Below, in pieces: positions 1-12,923 of a stretch of DNA of 64,000 bases. Position 1 is the first letter of the stretch, and each line of letters opens with the position of its first letter. The notes under the pieces were generated by a model, which worked only from the letters and a program-made list of their open reading frames with translations, ran no database searches and was not told where the DNA came from. The stretch is from Cloeon dipterum (Eukaryota > Arthropoda > Insecta > Ephemeroptera > Baetidae). Position numbers and translations under genes: made by a program. The stretch is from the NCBI RefSeq assembly GCF_949628265.1, contig NC_088789.1:20515883-20579882 (forward strand), read 5' to 3'.

Positions 1-3000
1 AATAAACGTGTTTGGACCCAACTTTTGAAAGCACGCTGCACACTATGTGTGAGTGTGTGTGTGTATTTACTTTTATTCCCCGTCCTTCTCTTTTTATTGC
101 CGCGCGCGCTCGGCAAAAGCGGCAAAAGAGACCGGCGCCGGGCGAGGGCTTTTTCGCCTGCTTTTGCGCAACGCTTTTTCTCCATGGGTGTGAGACGAGA
201 CATTCGTGTTTACAGAAGAATGAAATTACGGCACTTGTAATTGCAAAACAAGCAGCGGCTTGGAAGAAGTTGCAACTCTCAATGGACGATGGGAAAAAAT
301 TAATTCTTTGTTCGTCTCTGAGGAGAGAGAAATCTTGCCTTACAAGTTTCTGTGCGGTACATCCCTAATTCATGCTGTGTTGTTGCTTTGCAAACATGAC
401 CGGAATTGGTCAATTCAAGTCAGATTTATTACTATTTATTTCAAGTGGATAGATGCTGAGTAACAACAATTAAAATTATTTGGGACTTGGTAATAGTTAA
501 ATTTTGCCCAATTTCTAGGAAAATTATATGGTTATAACTGTCAAATATTTTTTGCTTCATTTTTATTACTCTATCCAACGGTGTGCGAATTATGAACTAA
601 ATTTTCGAAATGGAAACAGTTTTCGCTGTTTGATTGAAATCGTTTCACAATATAATAAATTCATTGTACCATTTAAACACTCATCTTTCTCTAACAAAAA
701 CCAACAATGAAAAAGACGGCTTTTATGACTCTTAATGAAATCGCAAATTTTCCAAATTTAATAAGCTGATAAGTTAAGTAAAAACTAATTTTCACATTCA
801 AAATAAATTAACACCATTTGTCAGGAATCTTAACTAAATCCAACACACTATTTTAACTTAAAATTAAATATATTATATACTCCTATTAACAAATTTCTCA
901 TATAAATACAAGTAATTTCTACACTGAAGAACTGTAAAATTTGCTAGTACAAATTATATCAACCTTGTAATCACCTAACTAACAATTAACCACAAAATAA
1001 AATGAGAGTCCCAAACTGATGTATAATATATATTTGATGGAATACCACTACTTGCTATGTAAATTTAGGTCATTGAAAAAATAGGTGTCTAATTTTATTT
1101 TCAATAGAAGATTAATTTTATTCAGTCTCAGAGGGGCAGCTTGTTAATAGCCCCATAAAATTTTTAATCTGTTTGGTTGAGCAAAATAGTCTGGTTTAGG
1201 AAAGTTCGCAGTCTATTTTTATGGTTTTTGGAGGTCATTAATGTGTAGTTTATATCGCGCAGTAATTTTGTTTGAAATAAATAAATACTTTTGAACTATT
1301 CACACCCATATTAGCTACGTTAACGGGTTAGTTCTTTTAATATCCGGTGTAAATGACAAAATGGCTAATCTTTACTCTATTGCAAAACCTGCAAACTTGT
1401 TACTTAAGAGCAAAAAGAACCTATCATACCCTTTAAAACAATTCAATACAAAATTGACTTGAAAAAATTGCCACAGCTATGAAATTTCTCCCTCAAGCGG
1501 AACAGTTTTTCGAAAGTAAGATTTGTTGTAGTTACTTATAATTTAATTAGAATTGCCCTCGTATTGGTTCAAGTTTTTTTTATCAATTATTTTCATTTAT
1601 ATTCTATGGCTTTTGTGGCTATAAGAATTTCAAATCATTCAATCATCTTTGCAACGTTGAAAAATTCCCGTCTTGTTTGTTTTTATGGTAATGCAAGAAG
1701 TTTATAAAAAAATAAGGTGCTGCGGTATGATTAAAAAAGGGTTCCATTAATTCTCAAAAGAGAAAGGAAATCACCCTAAGTTTTATTTGCTATTATTTTT
1801 TAATTTATACAGAAATAATTCGGAGCTCAAAATTGTTAGTTAAAATATGTTGAAAGTCGCCACCCCCCCCCCCCCCCAAAAAAAAACCTAGATAATTCCC
1901 AGCCTACTTATTGAACTATATGAAATAAATAAACGGCTCTGCACTACTCTGGTAAACATAGCAGCCGTGACATTTTGCGGGTGGCCAAGTGGCTGCAGTA
2001 ATGGAAACCCTGAGCAGTTGGAAACGCAATCTGTAGGGCCAATTATTAATACAGATTCGATTCGTGGCGCACAAAAGCGGCTCGCATTGGAGCAGATAAA
2101 TCAGAAAAACGGGGTCCTGATTTACGAGCGCTGCTGCTAATTAATCGGCGGTTAATTCGCCGATTGGGCAATTAAAAAGGTAGCGGGCGCCACACGCTGC
2201 TGCTTTTCGGCGCGTCGGATTAATAATTAAGGTAAGTGGGTCAAATTACACTGCAATTATCGCGCGCACGGCGTTAATGAAAAAAAGTGTCACCAGTTTT
2301 ACAAGTCTGCTTTTATGATTTTTGATGTGATATTGATACCGACGCCTGCGTAATGCACGCCTTTTTTGCCTCACATCTTAATTCCACTTGACAACTTTTC
2401 AAACCGCTGCTGCGCTCACGCTGTGCAAAAAGGTTTTGCAACAAATTACGACCAATTTTTATATTCATTGCTTTCCTAATGGGCCCCGCGATATAGCTTT
2501 TATTACTAGAGAGAGCTCCAAGGAAATGAGACGTGAATATATAATTTTCATTCCGCGTCTTAACAGCATTTCCCAATTGCAGGAATGCTATGTAATTGCG
2601 CCCAAGACGATTATAATTTAATATCGCCGGCTGGGTGAGATGTATAACGCATTTATTACCCACCGCGGTCGGGGAGAGTACGTGCGTGTGGCTGGCCGTC
2701 TATATGCGAGTTGCGAGTTGGTAAATAATAATAACAGCGGAGGCAGAGGCGTGCACACACGTGGTCGCTGCCTATCTACTTTCATTGCATACAATGAATG
2801 ACACAGTATGTACATACATACGCGCAATTGAGCACAAATCAGGAATAGCAAATTGTGCTACTCAGTTTCTCTTTGAGTTGCGGAATTTGCACCTTGAGCC
2901 TCCAGTTCCAAGGGGCTGGTTTTAACAAGTGGTCTAACATTAACACTTAATTAGGACTTTTTATGAATCAGCAAGCAAAAGGTTTTTATTATATTTGAAT

Positions 3001-6000
3001 ATTCACTGATTAATTTACAGCCACCAAAAATTTATAAAGAATTGTTTGCCCATTGCAGAGACAAACTGCTGTTAAAACAATTAATGAAATCATTGATCCC
3101 CTTGCTACATCCAACAATACGAAATGTCTTTCATTGTTGTTTTGAAAAGTTCCACTTCCACTTAAAGACGGACTCTCTGTTTTATCTGAAAAAAAATAAC
3201 TCCAAGAAATTGATTACAATACAGTCAACGCTTTGGTTGAAAAATTACCTAAATTCCCAAGTCTGGATATGCTTTTCAAGCGGCAAAAGCAATATCTGTA
3301 TACCTGCTGAAAAATGTAATTTTTCCCGCTCCAATTTAACCACACACTATTTCAGAGATATCACAAGTAGCAAAATTAAATTCATAATAAAGCATAGTGC
3401 AGAGCCGTGAACTTTTTAAGATAATTGAATAAACCTGCGTTCAAATCCTTCTGTAACTATATTAATTACTTGAAGGGGAAATTTTCATATTTCTTCCCTG
3501 CAAAAGCCCACAATTCATTGTAAGATTTACTGTTGCCAAATATTTAATAAGTGAACGCGGAATTAGCGGATGTCCTTGAGAAAGGTTGCTCAGCAGCGCT
3601 GGGCATTTACGCGCATCCACTTCCATACAGAATTTATGTGTGCTACCTTAGAGCCGACTTGACAATTTCGCTCTCGAGCATTTTATGCAAAATCAATTCA
3701 AGTGCGAGATCCGATCTCGACCTTCCCGTGCAGGGTAAGGAACCTTTCACAGGGTCACGCGGAATTCGGCAATCGCAGAAAAGGTCGTAATTGACGTCAT
3801 ATCCAAGCAAAATCTGAACAATTTGCGTGGAAATTGCGAGCCTTGTGCCTTATGCAAAATAATTGCGATTGAACAATGCGATTCCCAGAGCAAATCGTCC
3901 AAGTCTGTTCAGCAAAAATCCAAATCCGTCTGTCACCTTGACAAGAAAGCAAAATTGCACACGCGAGTTTCTCAATATTACGATTCAAGTGCGCTTAATT
4001 GAATTATAAATATTATATTTCTGCTTGGCAATTATCATTGGCACAGAAGTTGAAATTTCCAAGGGTTCCGATCGCGTTTTTTCCTCGGCATATCAGGTTT
4101 TGAGTATGAAAGGTTGCTGTTCGCGTGACCAAACAACTTTTTATTTGCACAGAGCCATAACTCATGCACGGTCGATCGATCGCTGCGCGAGATAAAACAA
4201 AAAGAAGCTAGACTAATGATAGGTTGCTGCTGCTCCGCAACTGCAATCGCGCTAGGCCGCTTTTTTAAACACTTTAGATTTCCCGGTTGTCTGTTTTTTT
4301 CTTCTTGGAACCAGACGATAAACGCTTTTTTGTAAACACACAGCTCATATTTTTATTCGTTTCGCCACGCAAATTTATGCTAAGATGTTGCAAATGAGCG
4401 TAACATTATACTTTTTAACGTGTTGTGTGTGAGTTAGCGCGGCGGTGGCAGCCAGGGGAAATAAAAGAAAGAAGTCGTTGTTGCATCCAAATGTGGAGCA
4501 CTTTCACCGGTGGTTTCAGAGGTATTCGCCGCTTTGCGAGAATTCCCCGCTCGTATTTATTTTTACCAAAGCAAAATTGAACGAAAAACCGGTCTGGCGC
4601 GCGGTAACTCGTACTCTCCGCGCGATAAAAACAAGCGCAAGTGCGTCTCTCGCGCGCGCGTTGAGCAAGCAGCACGAAGCCGAATTTCCAAAACACACAT
4701 CATACACACACACACACTCTTCCGTCACTTGTCAATCCCGCGCCGCGCGCCATGCATAATTAGCAAACTCGTTCTTTTTGTATTCTAATAATCCGGCACC
4801 TCGCTCTCGGCTTTGACGTGTAGCGACGTCGCCCCTTGTGCCATTAGAGCCGTTTTAATCCGCACTGGAAAATTCCAATTTAAATGTTGGGCAACGCGCT
4901 GAGTGAGTGAAAAAATAACCTGGAATTTCTGGCTCCTTTTAAATCAGTCGAAACTAAGATTTCTAATTATTTCTTGGCAATGTTTCGCAAGACCTGAAAA
5001 CTTGAAGATCCACTACGAGCTAATTAAACCGGTGAGAACCTCTTCTTGCTCAATGAAAAACGGAAGAAATATTATGAGCACTGGTTTTTAAAGTAAACTG
5101 GGTCAAGGTCACCAATAGAGACATTTTGATCTATCCTTTGGGGATTTCCATAAACAGTAAATTATTATTGGTTTTGTCTACTTGTCGATAGGAAAGCAAT
5201 AATGCGACGAAAAGCAAAGAGGCTCAGGGTGACACAGGGCCCACAAAATTATGAATTTTGCAGTTTAAACTGCATCAGATGTCATTAACTCATAAATTAT
5301 CGAAAATTTTCATAGGTAAAGACACAGAAAGATTTTGAAAACAAATATAAAAAATCGGTCAATTATTTAAGTTTGCTCACAAAAAAATCGGTTAAAATTT
5401 GTACTCCCCCGCTTTTATAATTTTTTCTTGCTAGTGATAACAGGAGCAATATCTCACTTTTTGAAAATAAGATGGAATTTTCGGCTTAGACGAATTGTTG
5501 CAAGAGGGGATTTCCAATCATAGAGGGAGATGCGAGCTAAGAGATTGTCACGATTTTCGTTACTCGTTCTCTTTTTTCAGACGTTTGTAGGCGGACGGTT
5601 TACACGATCGCAGATTCAAAATTCTCTGAAGCTATGAATTTTGTTTCAGAGGTAAAGTTCTGCTGATGAGGCCTGCCTGGCTGAACTGAAAATTTATATC
5701 TGACATTTGTACAAAAAAGGTTCCCTCGTTTTTTTTTACCAAATTACAAAAAGGTTAGTACGTGTGTATATTTAACAGGACAACGAAGTGCATCGAGCAT
5801 ATTATTTGTCTTTGGCAAGTTTATTAGTGGTTGTGGAGTGTCTCATCTTATATGCAACAATCAAAATTTATTGAAGCTGCAATAATTGGAATCCAGTTTT
5901 GCAATTTTTCTCGACAATTTAAACGCGGCTTGGCTGTGTTTTCATATCTGATAAATCAATTCTTCTCGCAGCGAACTGTTTAACGGTGCTGTGTGGCTTC

Positions 6001-9000
6001 CGGGCGCGTTCTCATTTAAAGCAGAATAACAAATCACAATTTACAGTTGGCAGATTTTATGCTGCCACTTAAAATCCATGTAACGTGCATTTGATTTCCT
6101 CTAAAATTCAATATATTTTATCAGAAGAAATATTTACTGCAGCAAAAATACAATTGACAAGTTTTAAAATTTTCCCCTTCTACAGAAATTTGTAACAAGA
6201 GCTGTTTTTTCCAAAAATGATCAAATAAATTTGAATATTTCATTTTAATTTTTTAATTTTTCTCTACCCTTCGCCTTCAGCCTTCTTTCATGTTTGAAAT
6301 TAAGCGCTAATGAACACAAATATGAGACACAAATCCGGCGTGTTACAACGCGCAGCTAACTCAGACATTGCTGTGCTCTGGACGAAATTAAGTTTGAAAG
6401 TGCTTTTCTCACCTGCCTGAAATGCATCACTTTACAGCAACGGCTGAAGTGCGGCCGCTCAATTAAAGGCTCGACGCGTTGCGCTATATATTTCTTCGGC
6501 TGGTCATGCAGGTGCGCGCCGACGAGCTTTTAAATATCTCCAGTCAAGAGCGAGCGAGCGACCAAATTCGAAAACACTCTGAAGCTGAAGCTGGTTCGCC
6601 TCCTTTTTCTGAAATCGCGGTGCGCGATCAAATTTATTGCTGCACCGATGGAAAATTATTTATTAACGAACGCCCCGTGATTAATTTATTCCACGCGGGC
6701 ATAATATTACTTTGTTTTGACAAAATCACAATCTCGCGGTTGCACAACCATCGAATGTCCTCTGGTGATCGTGGAAACCGCAAACGACGCGGAAAATTGG
6801 TATCGATCGTGATTGCACCAATAACTCGCGCGCGCGAGCGATCTTGATCTGTTTTAAAGCAGATCTTTTTTTGCGTTTGGTGTGCAGGAGCTGAGGGCGG
6901 GCGTGCGCGCCTAGCCGGCCGGGAGTAAAAGGCACGACTGTCCCAGATAGCGGCGCGAAAATTGGGCTGAAAAATGCAGAAATTGACGACGGTCACGATG
7001 CCGCGCCGAGAACGAGAAGACTGGATGCCGTAAATAAATCTCTCTCATGACTAATTTCTGCGCTAATTTGGCAGTAACGACTCCTCGTACGGAACGTGGG
7101 CGCGCAATTGCGCCGTAATTGTATTGAGCTTTGACTAATTTGTCGGTTTCCAATCGCCATATTTTCGTAAGGTCGCTCACGACTGTGGGATAGTTATTGA
7201 GCCTAATTTTCGTACTTCTTGTTACTTATGGCAACGCCTTAATATAGAGCCAGTCCAATAAAAATTTAGTATTGCGGCGTTGACTAATCCGCTTTATGAG
7301 TCAGCACTGTGATTACTTTCGCTTATATCCAATCGTTTCAGTGCAGTCAAATTAAAACCAATTACATCAATTTTCCAATGTTGTTTTTATCTACGAAAAT
7401 ATCAAAAATCGAATTTATTTTTAATGATAAAATAATGATGATGAAATATCTACTGATTTTTTTAGATTCAAAGTGATTTTATTGCGGATCAGCAGAGCAA
7501 CTATGCTCCACACCTCCCCACATTCAGAACACAACAGATAAATATACAAAACATTTTTTTATACGCTTTGTCGTAATGCTGGCTATTCTACAGTCATCCG
7601 TAAATCCTTATTAAATCAAGTCCAGCATACATTAGTAGTATAATATATTCTTTAATTAAATGTCCATCAATATAATTTGCTCGAATCTATATATTAAAAG
7701 TGAATGGATACAAGGCAGGTAACAATTGAAATTAATTTTAATTAGTTACTACAATTAAAGTAGATCATTACGGGTAAGAATTGAAAATTGTTGTTAAATT
7801 TTTGGCAAACTTAGACACTTATCGAATTTCCAGTTTATTCCAAAATTAAGAGTGTTTATTTAATATTGACTGTATTTTCTTAACAGATTTCGTTTCCTCT
7901 CGTTGGGATGGGATCCATCCAATAAGATTTCAAAAAGAGAGACAATTAAGTCCTCACTATTTTGAAAAGCTAATGTGCACCCACTTTTCTCCAAAAATTT
8001 ACGCTACTACTAGGTCAATTCTAGCTTTAACTGGGCCCTCAGAGATTTGTTTATGCATTGGCCTCATTATCCGGAGGTTTGCAGTATTAATCCTCTTACA
8101 CACTCGGTCAAATCGTTAGTTTTAGTTATCATCTTATTATTAGCCAAATGCAATAATTAAGACCAAGTAATTGTTGAAATTCTGAATTTGCTAAATTAAT
8201 CGAAATGTTAAAAGGTTTTGCCATTTATTTTTCGCTTAATTTTAATTCCTCTCGTTTAACTTCTCTCCATTTAACAGAGGGCAAATAATCATATTAATTT
8301 TACTTTCTGGCGAAATTAACAATAAGTATGCTTTTAATACAGAGACAGCTTTCAACAATTGATAAGCATGCCAACTTTGCAGGCGAATTTCTTGCAAATT
8401 TTAACGAAAACATTTGTTTAGAGCAGATTTAAAGTGGATAGGGAAAATTTAATTTTGTCTTCCACAAATAAAAAATAAAATATGCTTTTGTTTAAACAAT
8501 AAATGATTAGATTAGAGCCGCACATTCCTCTCAGAATAAATTTTCACCAGCATTGCAAACGGACAATTCTGAAGAATCGGTTGAGACTAGGCGTCTGCTT
8601 GGATTCGGAGACGCAGTTGGCATAAACAATTCAAGCGGCATATAATTTAGCGAGTGATTGTCTTCTTATTGCTCTCGCGTGGAAATTCTTTTGGCCTTTT
8701 GTGGCGCAGCGAAGAAAATGAAATGCAACAGTTTCAATGGTTTCAATTGTAAGAAAGAAAAAAGCAACAAACAAATCGTGATTTTATTTGTTTTGGTTTT
8801 TCAATTCCAATTAGAGTCGTGATTTTTCGCGTTGAGGCAGGGATGACGCAAGCCGCGCTGTGTATCCCGATCGAGGATGAAGCAACAGCAAAATCACTCG
8901 TGAACACATTGTCTTTTATTCTCTGCTTCGCGCATGCATGCATGGCATTCTCTCACACTTTGCTGTCGCGACTAGACACGCAATTCATTTAATAATATAT

Positions 9001-9252
9001 TAGCATCTGCCCCTGCTTTACTCAATCAAATTCTTTTCAAATTGCTTTTCAGACTTAATTTCTCAAAGGAGATCGAACGGCACATACTAATATGATGTGT
9101 CGCGGTTGGTTTAGAAAAATTTACGATTAATTTCATTCTTTGTAGTCTGGCAACCTGCCACGCAGGCAAGTAGAGCGGATTGCCAGCCGTCAAGCTTCTT
9201 GGGAATAAATTGATTGAAACATCAACCTTTTACGTGCTCATAACTGGCATCT
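1..9252. other. AT-rich non-coding stretch, no gene recognised
   Basis: I see no open frame here with protein-like composition bounded by credible splice sites. The stretch alternates AT-rich DNA with short CG-rich patches, for example around 4.6 kb and 6.5-7.1 kb. A homopolymer junction of about 15 C followed by 9 A lies at 1863-1886, and a short CA repeat lies near 4698-4717. It could be intergenic or intronic sequence of a gene outside the window. Confidence 0.5.
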
Positions 9253-9258
9253 TTTATT
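9253..9258 (-). terminator. Candidate polyadenylation signal of the Tyr-rich secreted gene
   Basis: An AATAAA hexamer on the minus strand lies about 290 nt beyond the stop codon at 9549. Position and orientation fit a 3' UTR end, but no other cleavage element was verified. Confidence 0.35.
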
Positions 9259-9548
9259 GTGCGTACTGGCTGTGATCTTTGTTTGTGTTCCTTTTATATC
9301 TTTCGTGTATGATACAACAGCAATCAGGGGAGGGGGGTTCAGGAAAGGGTCAAGGGGCAATCACTATAAGCGACACGCTAATCTAATGCATAAATATTGA
9401 GCTCGGTGCGGCGAAACGTTTTCTCAATCAACAGTCCGAATCAATCAACAGTCGGAGGGGGTGAGGGTCGCCCTCTTCACCTCCCCTCTCCTCGGAAGCG
9501 GAGGGCACTCTGCTCGGAGGGGAGGGCGGCCAGGGTGCGGTGCTCAGC

Positions 9549-10268
9549 TCAGCCGTAGTAGTAGTAAGACGGGTGGTATCCGTAGGGGTACGTGTAGGCG
9601 TAGGGGTAGGAGTAGGGGTAAGAGTAGGAGTAGTGGTAGTAGGACGGGTAGTATGCTGGGTAGCCGCCGTACGAGCCCAGCACCAGCGCGCCTCGCTTCT
9701 CCTTGGCACCGCCCGTGTGCTTCTCGGCAGGGATGCTCTCCACCTGGCTCCTGCTCGGGGGCGAAGGCGCCCCTTCTGCGAGCGATGCGACCACGGCCAC
9801 CACGACCAACTAAAATTATGAAATGATTTACGAATTAATTGTTTGATTAAAATAATGGAGAAATTATTTCGAAAACAGCGAGAGTTCCTCTAAAATATAT
9901 CTTTTGTTTATCTTTGAATAGTGAAGCTACAATAAAAAATATCAGACCGAAATAAAAAAAATCGTAGTTGCTTTGCAATTATTAAATTATGATTAGTGAT
10001 AAAAATTATATTTAAATCTTAAAATTCAAATTAAGTCAGATAATTTATGTCTAGCCTACCAATTATTTTTTAAATTGTTTTTATAAAAATGGTGCATATA
10101 ATAATAATAATTAGGAAAAAACTCAATTAAAGAAGCCAATAGAATAATTAAAAAATTATGCTTAACTTAATTTCGAACCGTTTAAATTTTTAAATAAATA
10201 TTAAACGACCTGAGAGTGTAAAAGAATAATAAAATGAGACTGACCAGGAGAAGAGGCGCTGACTTCAT
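9549..10268 (-). CDS. Small secreted tyrosine-rich protein, two exons
   Basis: Exon 1 is 10268..10245 and encodes MKSAPLLL. Exon 2 is 9809..9549. The donor reads CTG|GTCAGT and the acceptor ttttag|TTGG, both phase 0. The spliced product is 94 residues. Residues 1 to about 22 form a classic signal peptide: a Lys, then a Leu/Val/Ala core ending near SLAEG-A. A short linker follows, then KEKR at about residues 45-48, a furin-type processing site. The rest is about 46 residues of Tyr/Ser/Pro repeats (SYSYPYSYPYAYTYPY) ending YYYYG. The first exon carrying only the start of the signal peptide, followed by an intron, is a common insect layout for cuticle and secreted peptides. Composition resembles insect YG-rich and NPLP4-like secreted proteins, but I do not claim orthology. 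The final Gly could be an amidation donor. A TATA box lies 65 nt upstream of the ATG. Confidence 0.82.
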
Positions 10269-10330
10269 TTTTTCTCTTGTGCTTCTGCGTACGCTGTGAG
10301 CGATTGACAACGAGTGCCGCCTTGGCAGGT

Positions 10331-10340
10331 TCTTTTTATA
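10331..10340 (-). promoter_or_regulatory. TATA box of the Tyr-rich secreted gene
   Basis: TATAAAAAGA on the minus strand begins about 72 nt upstream of the ATG at 10268. Transcription would start roughly 30 nt downstream, leaving a 5' UTR of about 40 nt. A strong TATA box with a short leader fits a highly expressed tissue-specific secreted product. Confidence 0.6.
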
Positions 10341-12412
10341 GGCACCCTGAGCCTCCTTCCGAATGCCGCTCAGGTACGCCCAAAGGTCCATCCTTCCAAA
10401 GGGATTCCCTCCACCACGTGGGAACGAAATGGAAAAATCCTTCAGCCAAATCCCATTCATTCAACTCTTGTAATGACTCTTTTAAATTCCAAATCAATTC
10501 ATACACCATACGACTGTGATGTAATTCACAGTCTTACATTATTTTTAAGATTATTTCTTTTTTTATTAGGTTTTATAAAATAGCAATCTTATTAATGAGC
10601 ATATTGTTCTAGTTAATTTTGCATGAATGCCATCTTTCAAAGGTTGGTGGTGTATTGGAGATTAATCTCTATATTTCCAATTTTTTTCGACCTAGGGTTT
10701 TTTTGACATTCAGGTTCCGTGAGGTGCTCAATTTTGTTAACACTGACATAGTATTATACACAACGAATAACATCCTAGGTTTATTACGGCTACGCTAGAC
10801 AGCTAATTTTTAATTATATTAAATTGTTGAATCATCTGGCGTGCTTTTAAAAGATACAAGGATTTTTAAAATTTAATCTAATATCAAACTATTTTCATAG
10901 AATTTTTATTAATTTAAAAATTTTTAAATTATATTTGAACTGGGGAAAAATAGAGTCAGTATATGCTAAATATATTTATTTATAATTCGAATAAAAGGTT
11001 TTTATTTTAATATTGAAGTTTTACAATTTAATTTGATAGATAAAAGTAAGCAAAACAATTCCTCATCATCAACACAATGGACGGTTTAGGATGCGGGTGC
11101 GAGCAAGGGCCGGTCATTGTTTCTCGCCTCTAGATGGGAATTTGGGGGTCGCGGCTGTGCGAGTGCGACACTTACGAGAGTGACGCAAGCGAAGGTCAAG
11201 TTTATGGTGTCGGTTTCGTCGGCGGAACTTTGGAAATGAAATTGGTCAACGTATAGTAGAAAGAAAACATAGGGCGGCGTGCGGAATTTCAATCAGCTGC
11301 TGCACAACAAACGATTTATTAATTATTGCTGCGCGCGGCGGCCATAACGAGACGCGACCGATTTTGCGACCGACACCTCGTAGTTATGCAAGGTTATTGT
11401 CACCAAGGGCGAAGATATGTTAAATAATCTAATGATTGACCATTCGGCCACTCGCCGGTCCAACCATTTTGCGCAGTTTGCAAATGGGAAAATCTAGCGC
11501 CCCGTAGACACGAGGGCAGAAAAAAAAAGACGCGTACGGAACGCTGTAAACAGCGCCGAGATTTGGAAGGCGGCCAAGAAAAAGAAAAATTTCCGCCTGC
11601 TGGACGAGACTTGAATTCTGTTTGTCCGTCGACAATGTGTGTGCGCAGAGAAAATCGCGCGCCAAATTGAGATTCAGCTCAGAAAAAAACGCAAATAAAA
11701 GGCGCTGATCTCACTGGCTCGCGCACTTGCGACAATTTTATTCCGCGCGCCGTGCGAGTGAGCGAGCGAGCGAGCGCATTCCTGAATTATAATTTATGTG
11801 CAAAAGTTGCATAAGCAGCTAATTAAATTACAAAAGTGCAAATCGCCGACGTGTTTTTATCACGGGCTTCATGTCGAAAATCAAGGCCGTTTCTGATGGA
11901 ATTGCTAACGAACAAAACGAGAATTCGGTTCCGTTTGGCCGCCGTTTTCCTGATTTGGGATTCGGGATTAGAGAGATAAACGCCAGGCGAGTGCAGATTT
12001 CAAATTGTTTTAATGTCCTCATACACATTCAGCGGAGGAAAAGTTACATTCACACTCAATTTCACACACGCGAAGAGCAAAAATGGAAACACTCAATGTC
12101 AGGGGAGGAGCAGAAATATTATTACTAAAATAACTAAACGCGTTATCACAGCTGCGTGGATGAAAATATAAGATGAAATGCGTTGTCACTGACGCGCTAT
12201 GTTTTCGTGAGTAATGGAGCGAGATGCACTTCTTTTTGAAAGGCGATGTGATGATGCGCATTTTAAGCTAGGGGTCAATGGCTTCTGACGACAGGCTGCA
12301 TGGAAACTGCACTCCTAAGGTCAGTAAAAATTCTCGAGCAAAATAAACATAAATATTCATATCTAAATTACAAAATGAATCTGTGGTTTGCGTTTGTGTA
12401 TTTTTTTAATTT
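10341..12412. other. Intergenic, no gene recognised
   Basis: AT-rich DNA lies at 10.5-11.05 kb and a GC-richer patch at 11.1-12.2 kb. The patch contains a GAGC tetranucleotide run near 11758-11776. A minus-strand frame at 11086..11292 contains a stretch resembling a signal-peptide core, but no start exon or splice pair supports it. Confidence 0.45.
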
Positions 12413-12418
12413 TTTATT
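12413..12418 (-). terminator. Candidate polyadenylation signal for the D/H-rich exon
   Basis: AATAAA on the minus strand lies 43 nt past the stop codon at 12461, a typical distance for a short 3' UTR. It supports the open frame at 12461-12923 being a real terminal exon. Confidence 0.4.
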
Positions 12419-12460
12419 CAAGTAAAAAAATCAGATTTTGACTAAATTTTGAATTCTTGG

Positions 12461-12923
12461 TCAATGAGCGCCGTGCCAAACTGACGGCCAGGAGTCGTGC
12501 AGCGTGGGCTTCTTGGTGGGCGTGGGACTGAGCAATTTGATGACTAAAGGTTCGCTTTTGGCCGCCTTCTTGGGCCCTTGCTTGTCAATGTGTCGGAAAG
12601 TGATCTTCTCCTCCGTGCCGCCGCGCTGGCTTTTGATTCTTTTGGTGACTTTGAGCGGCTTTATTTTCATCCGCCTCGACTCCTCGGCCTCCTTCTCCTT
12701 AGCATCTTCCTTATCGGCGTCGCCGCCGCCGCCGCCGCTGTTGTCGTTGTTGTCGTCATTGTTGTCGTCGTCGTCTTTTGCGTGCCTGTGGTCGTCTTCT
12801 TTATCGGGCCAGTGGCTGGAGTGTTCCTCGCTGTGATAGTAGTTGAAGGGCGGATGAGGAGCGGATGTGTCGTCATCAGACGATGTGAAGGTCTCGGTCA
12901 TGGTCACTACTCGCTCTGTCGTG
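12461..12923 (-). CDS. Terminal exon of an unrecognised Asp/His-rich protein (partial)
   Basis: The minus-strand frame runs from a possible acceptor (aatttag|CACGAC, exon start 12923) to a stop at 12461. The first internal ATG (MTETFTSSDDD) is at 12901, which would give 146 residues. The N-terminal half is acidic and His-rich: SEEHSSHWPDKEDDHRHAKDDDD, then D/N repeats, then a run of five Gly. The C-terminal half is basic (RRMKIKPLKVTKRIKSQR) and ends in PTPTKKPTLHDSWPSVWHGAH. The low-complexity centre comes from GAC/AAC and GGC triplet runs. No catalytic motif is visible. Whether translation starts at 12901 or in an upstream exon is unresolved. A polyadenylation signal 43 nt downstream and two small secreted-protein genes nearby on the same strand favour a real gene. 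I do not recognise the family. Confidence 0.5.

Noticed and set aside
1980..2085. tRNA-like A and B boxes (TGGCCAAGTGG and GATTCGATTC)
   Set aside because: The spacing is about 61 nt. The acceptor and T-arm strands do not pair, and the segment before the B box instead forms its own small hairpin. I see no tRNA fold and no clear SINE body.
11086..11292. Minus-strand frame with signal-peptide-like LTFACVTLVSVALAQP
   Set aside because: The frame begins with an unlikely start, and a donor-like GTAAGT lies inside the hydrophobic part. No compatible partner exon or promoter was found.
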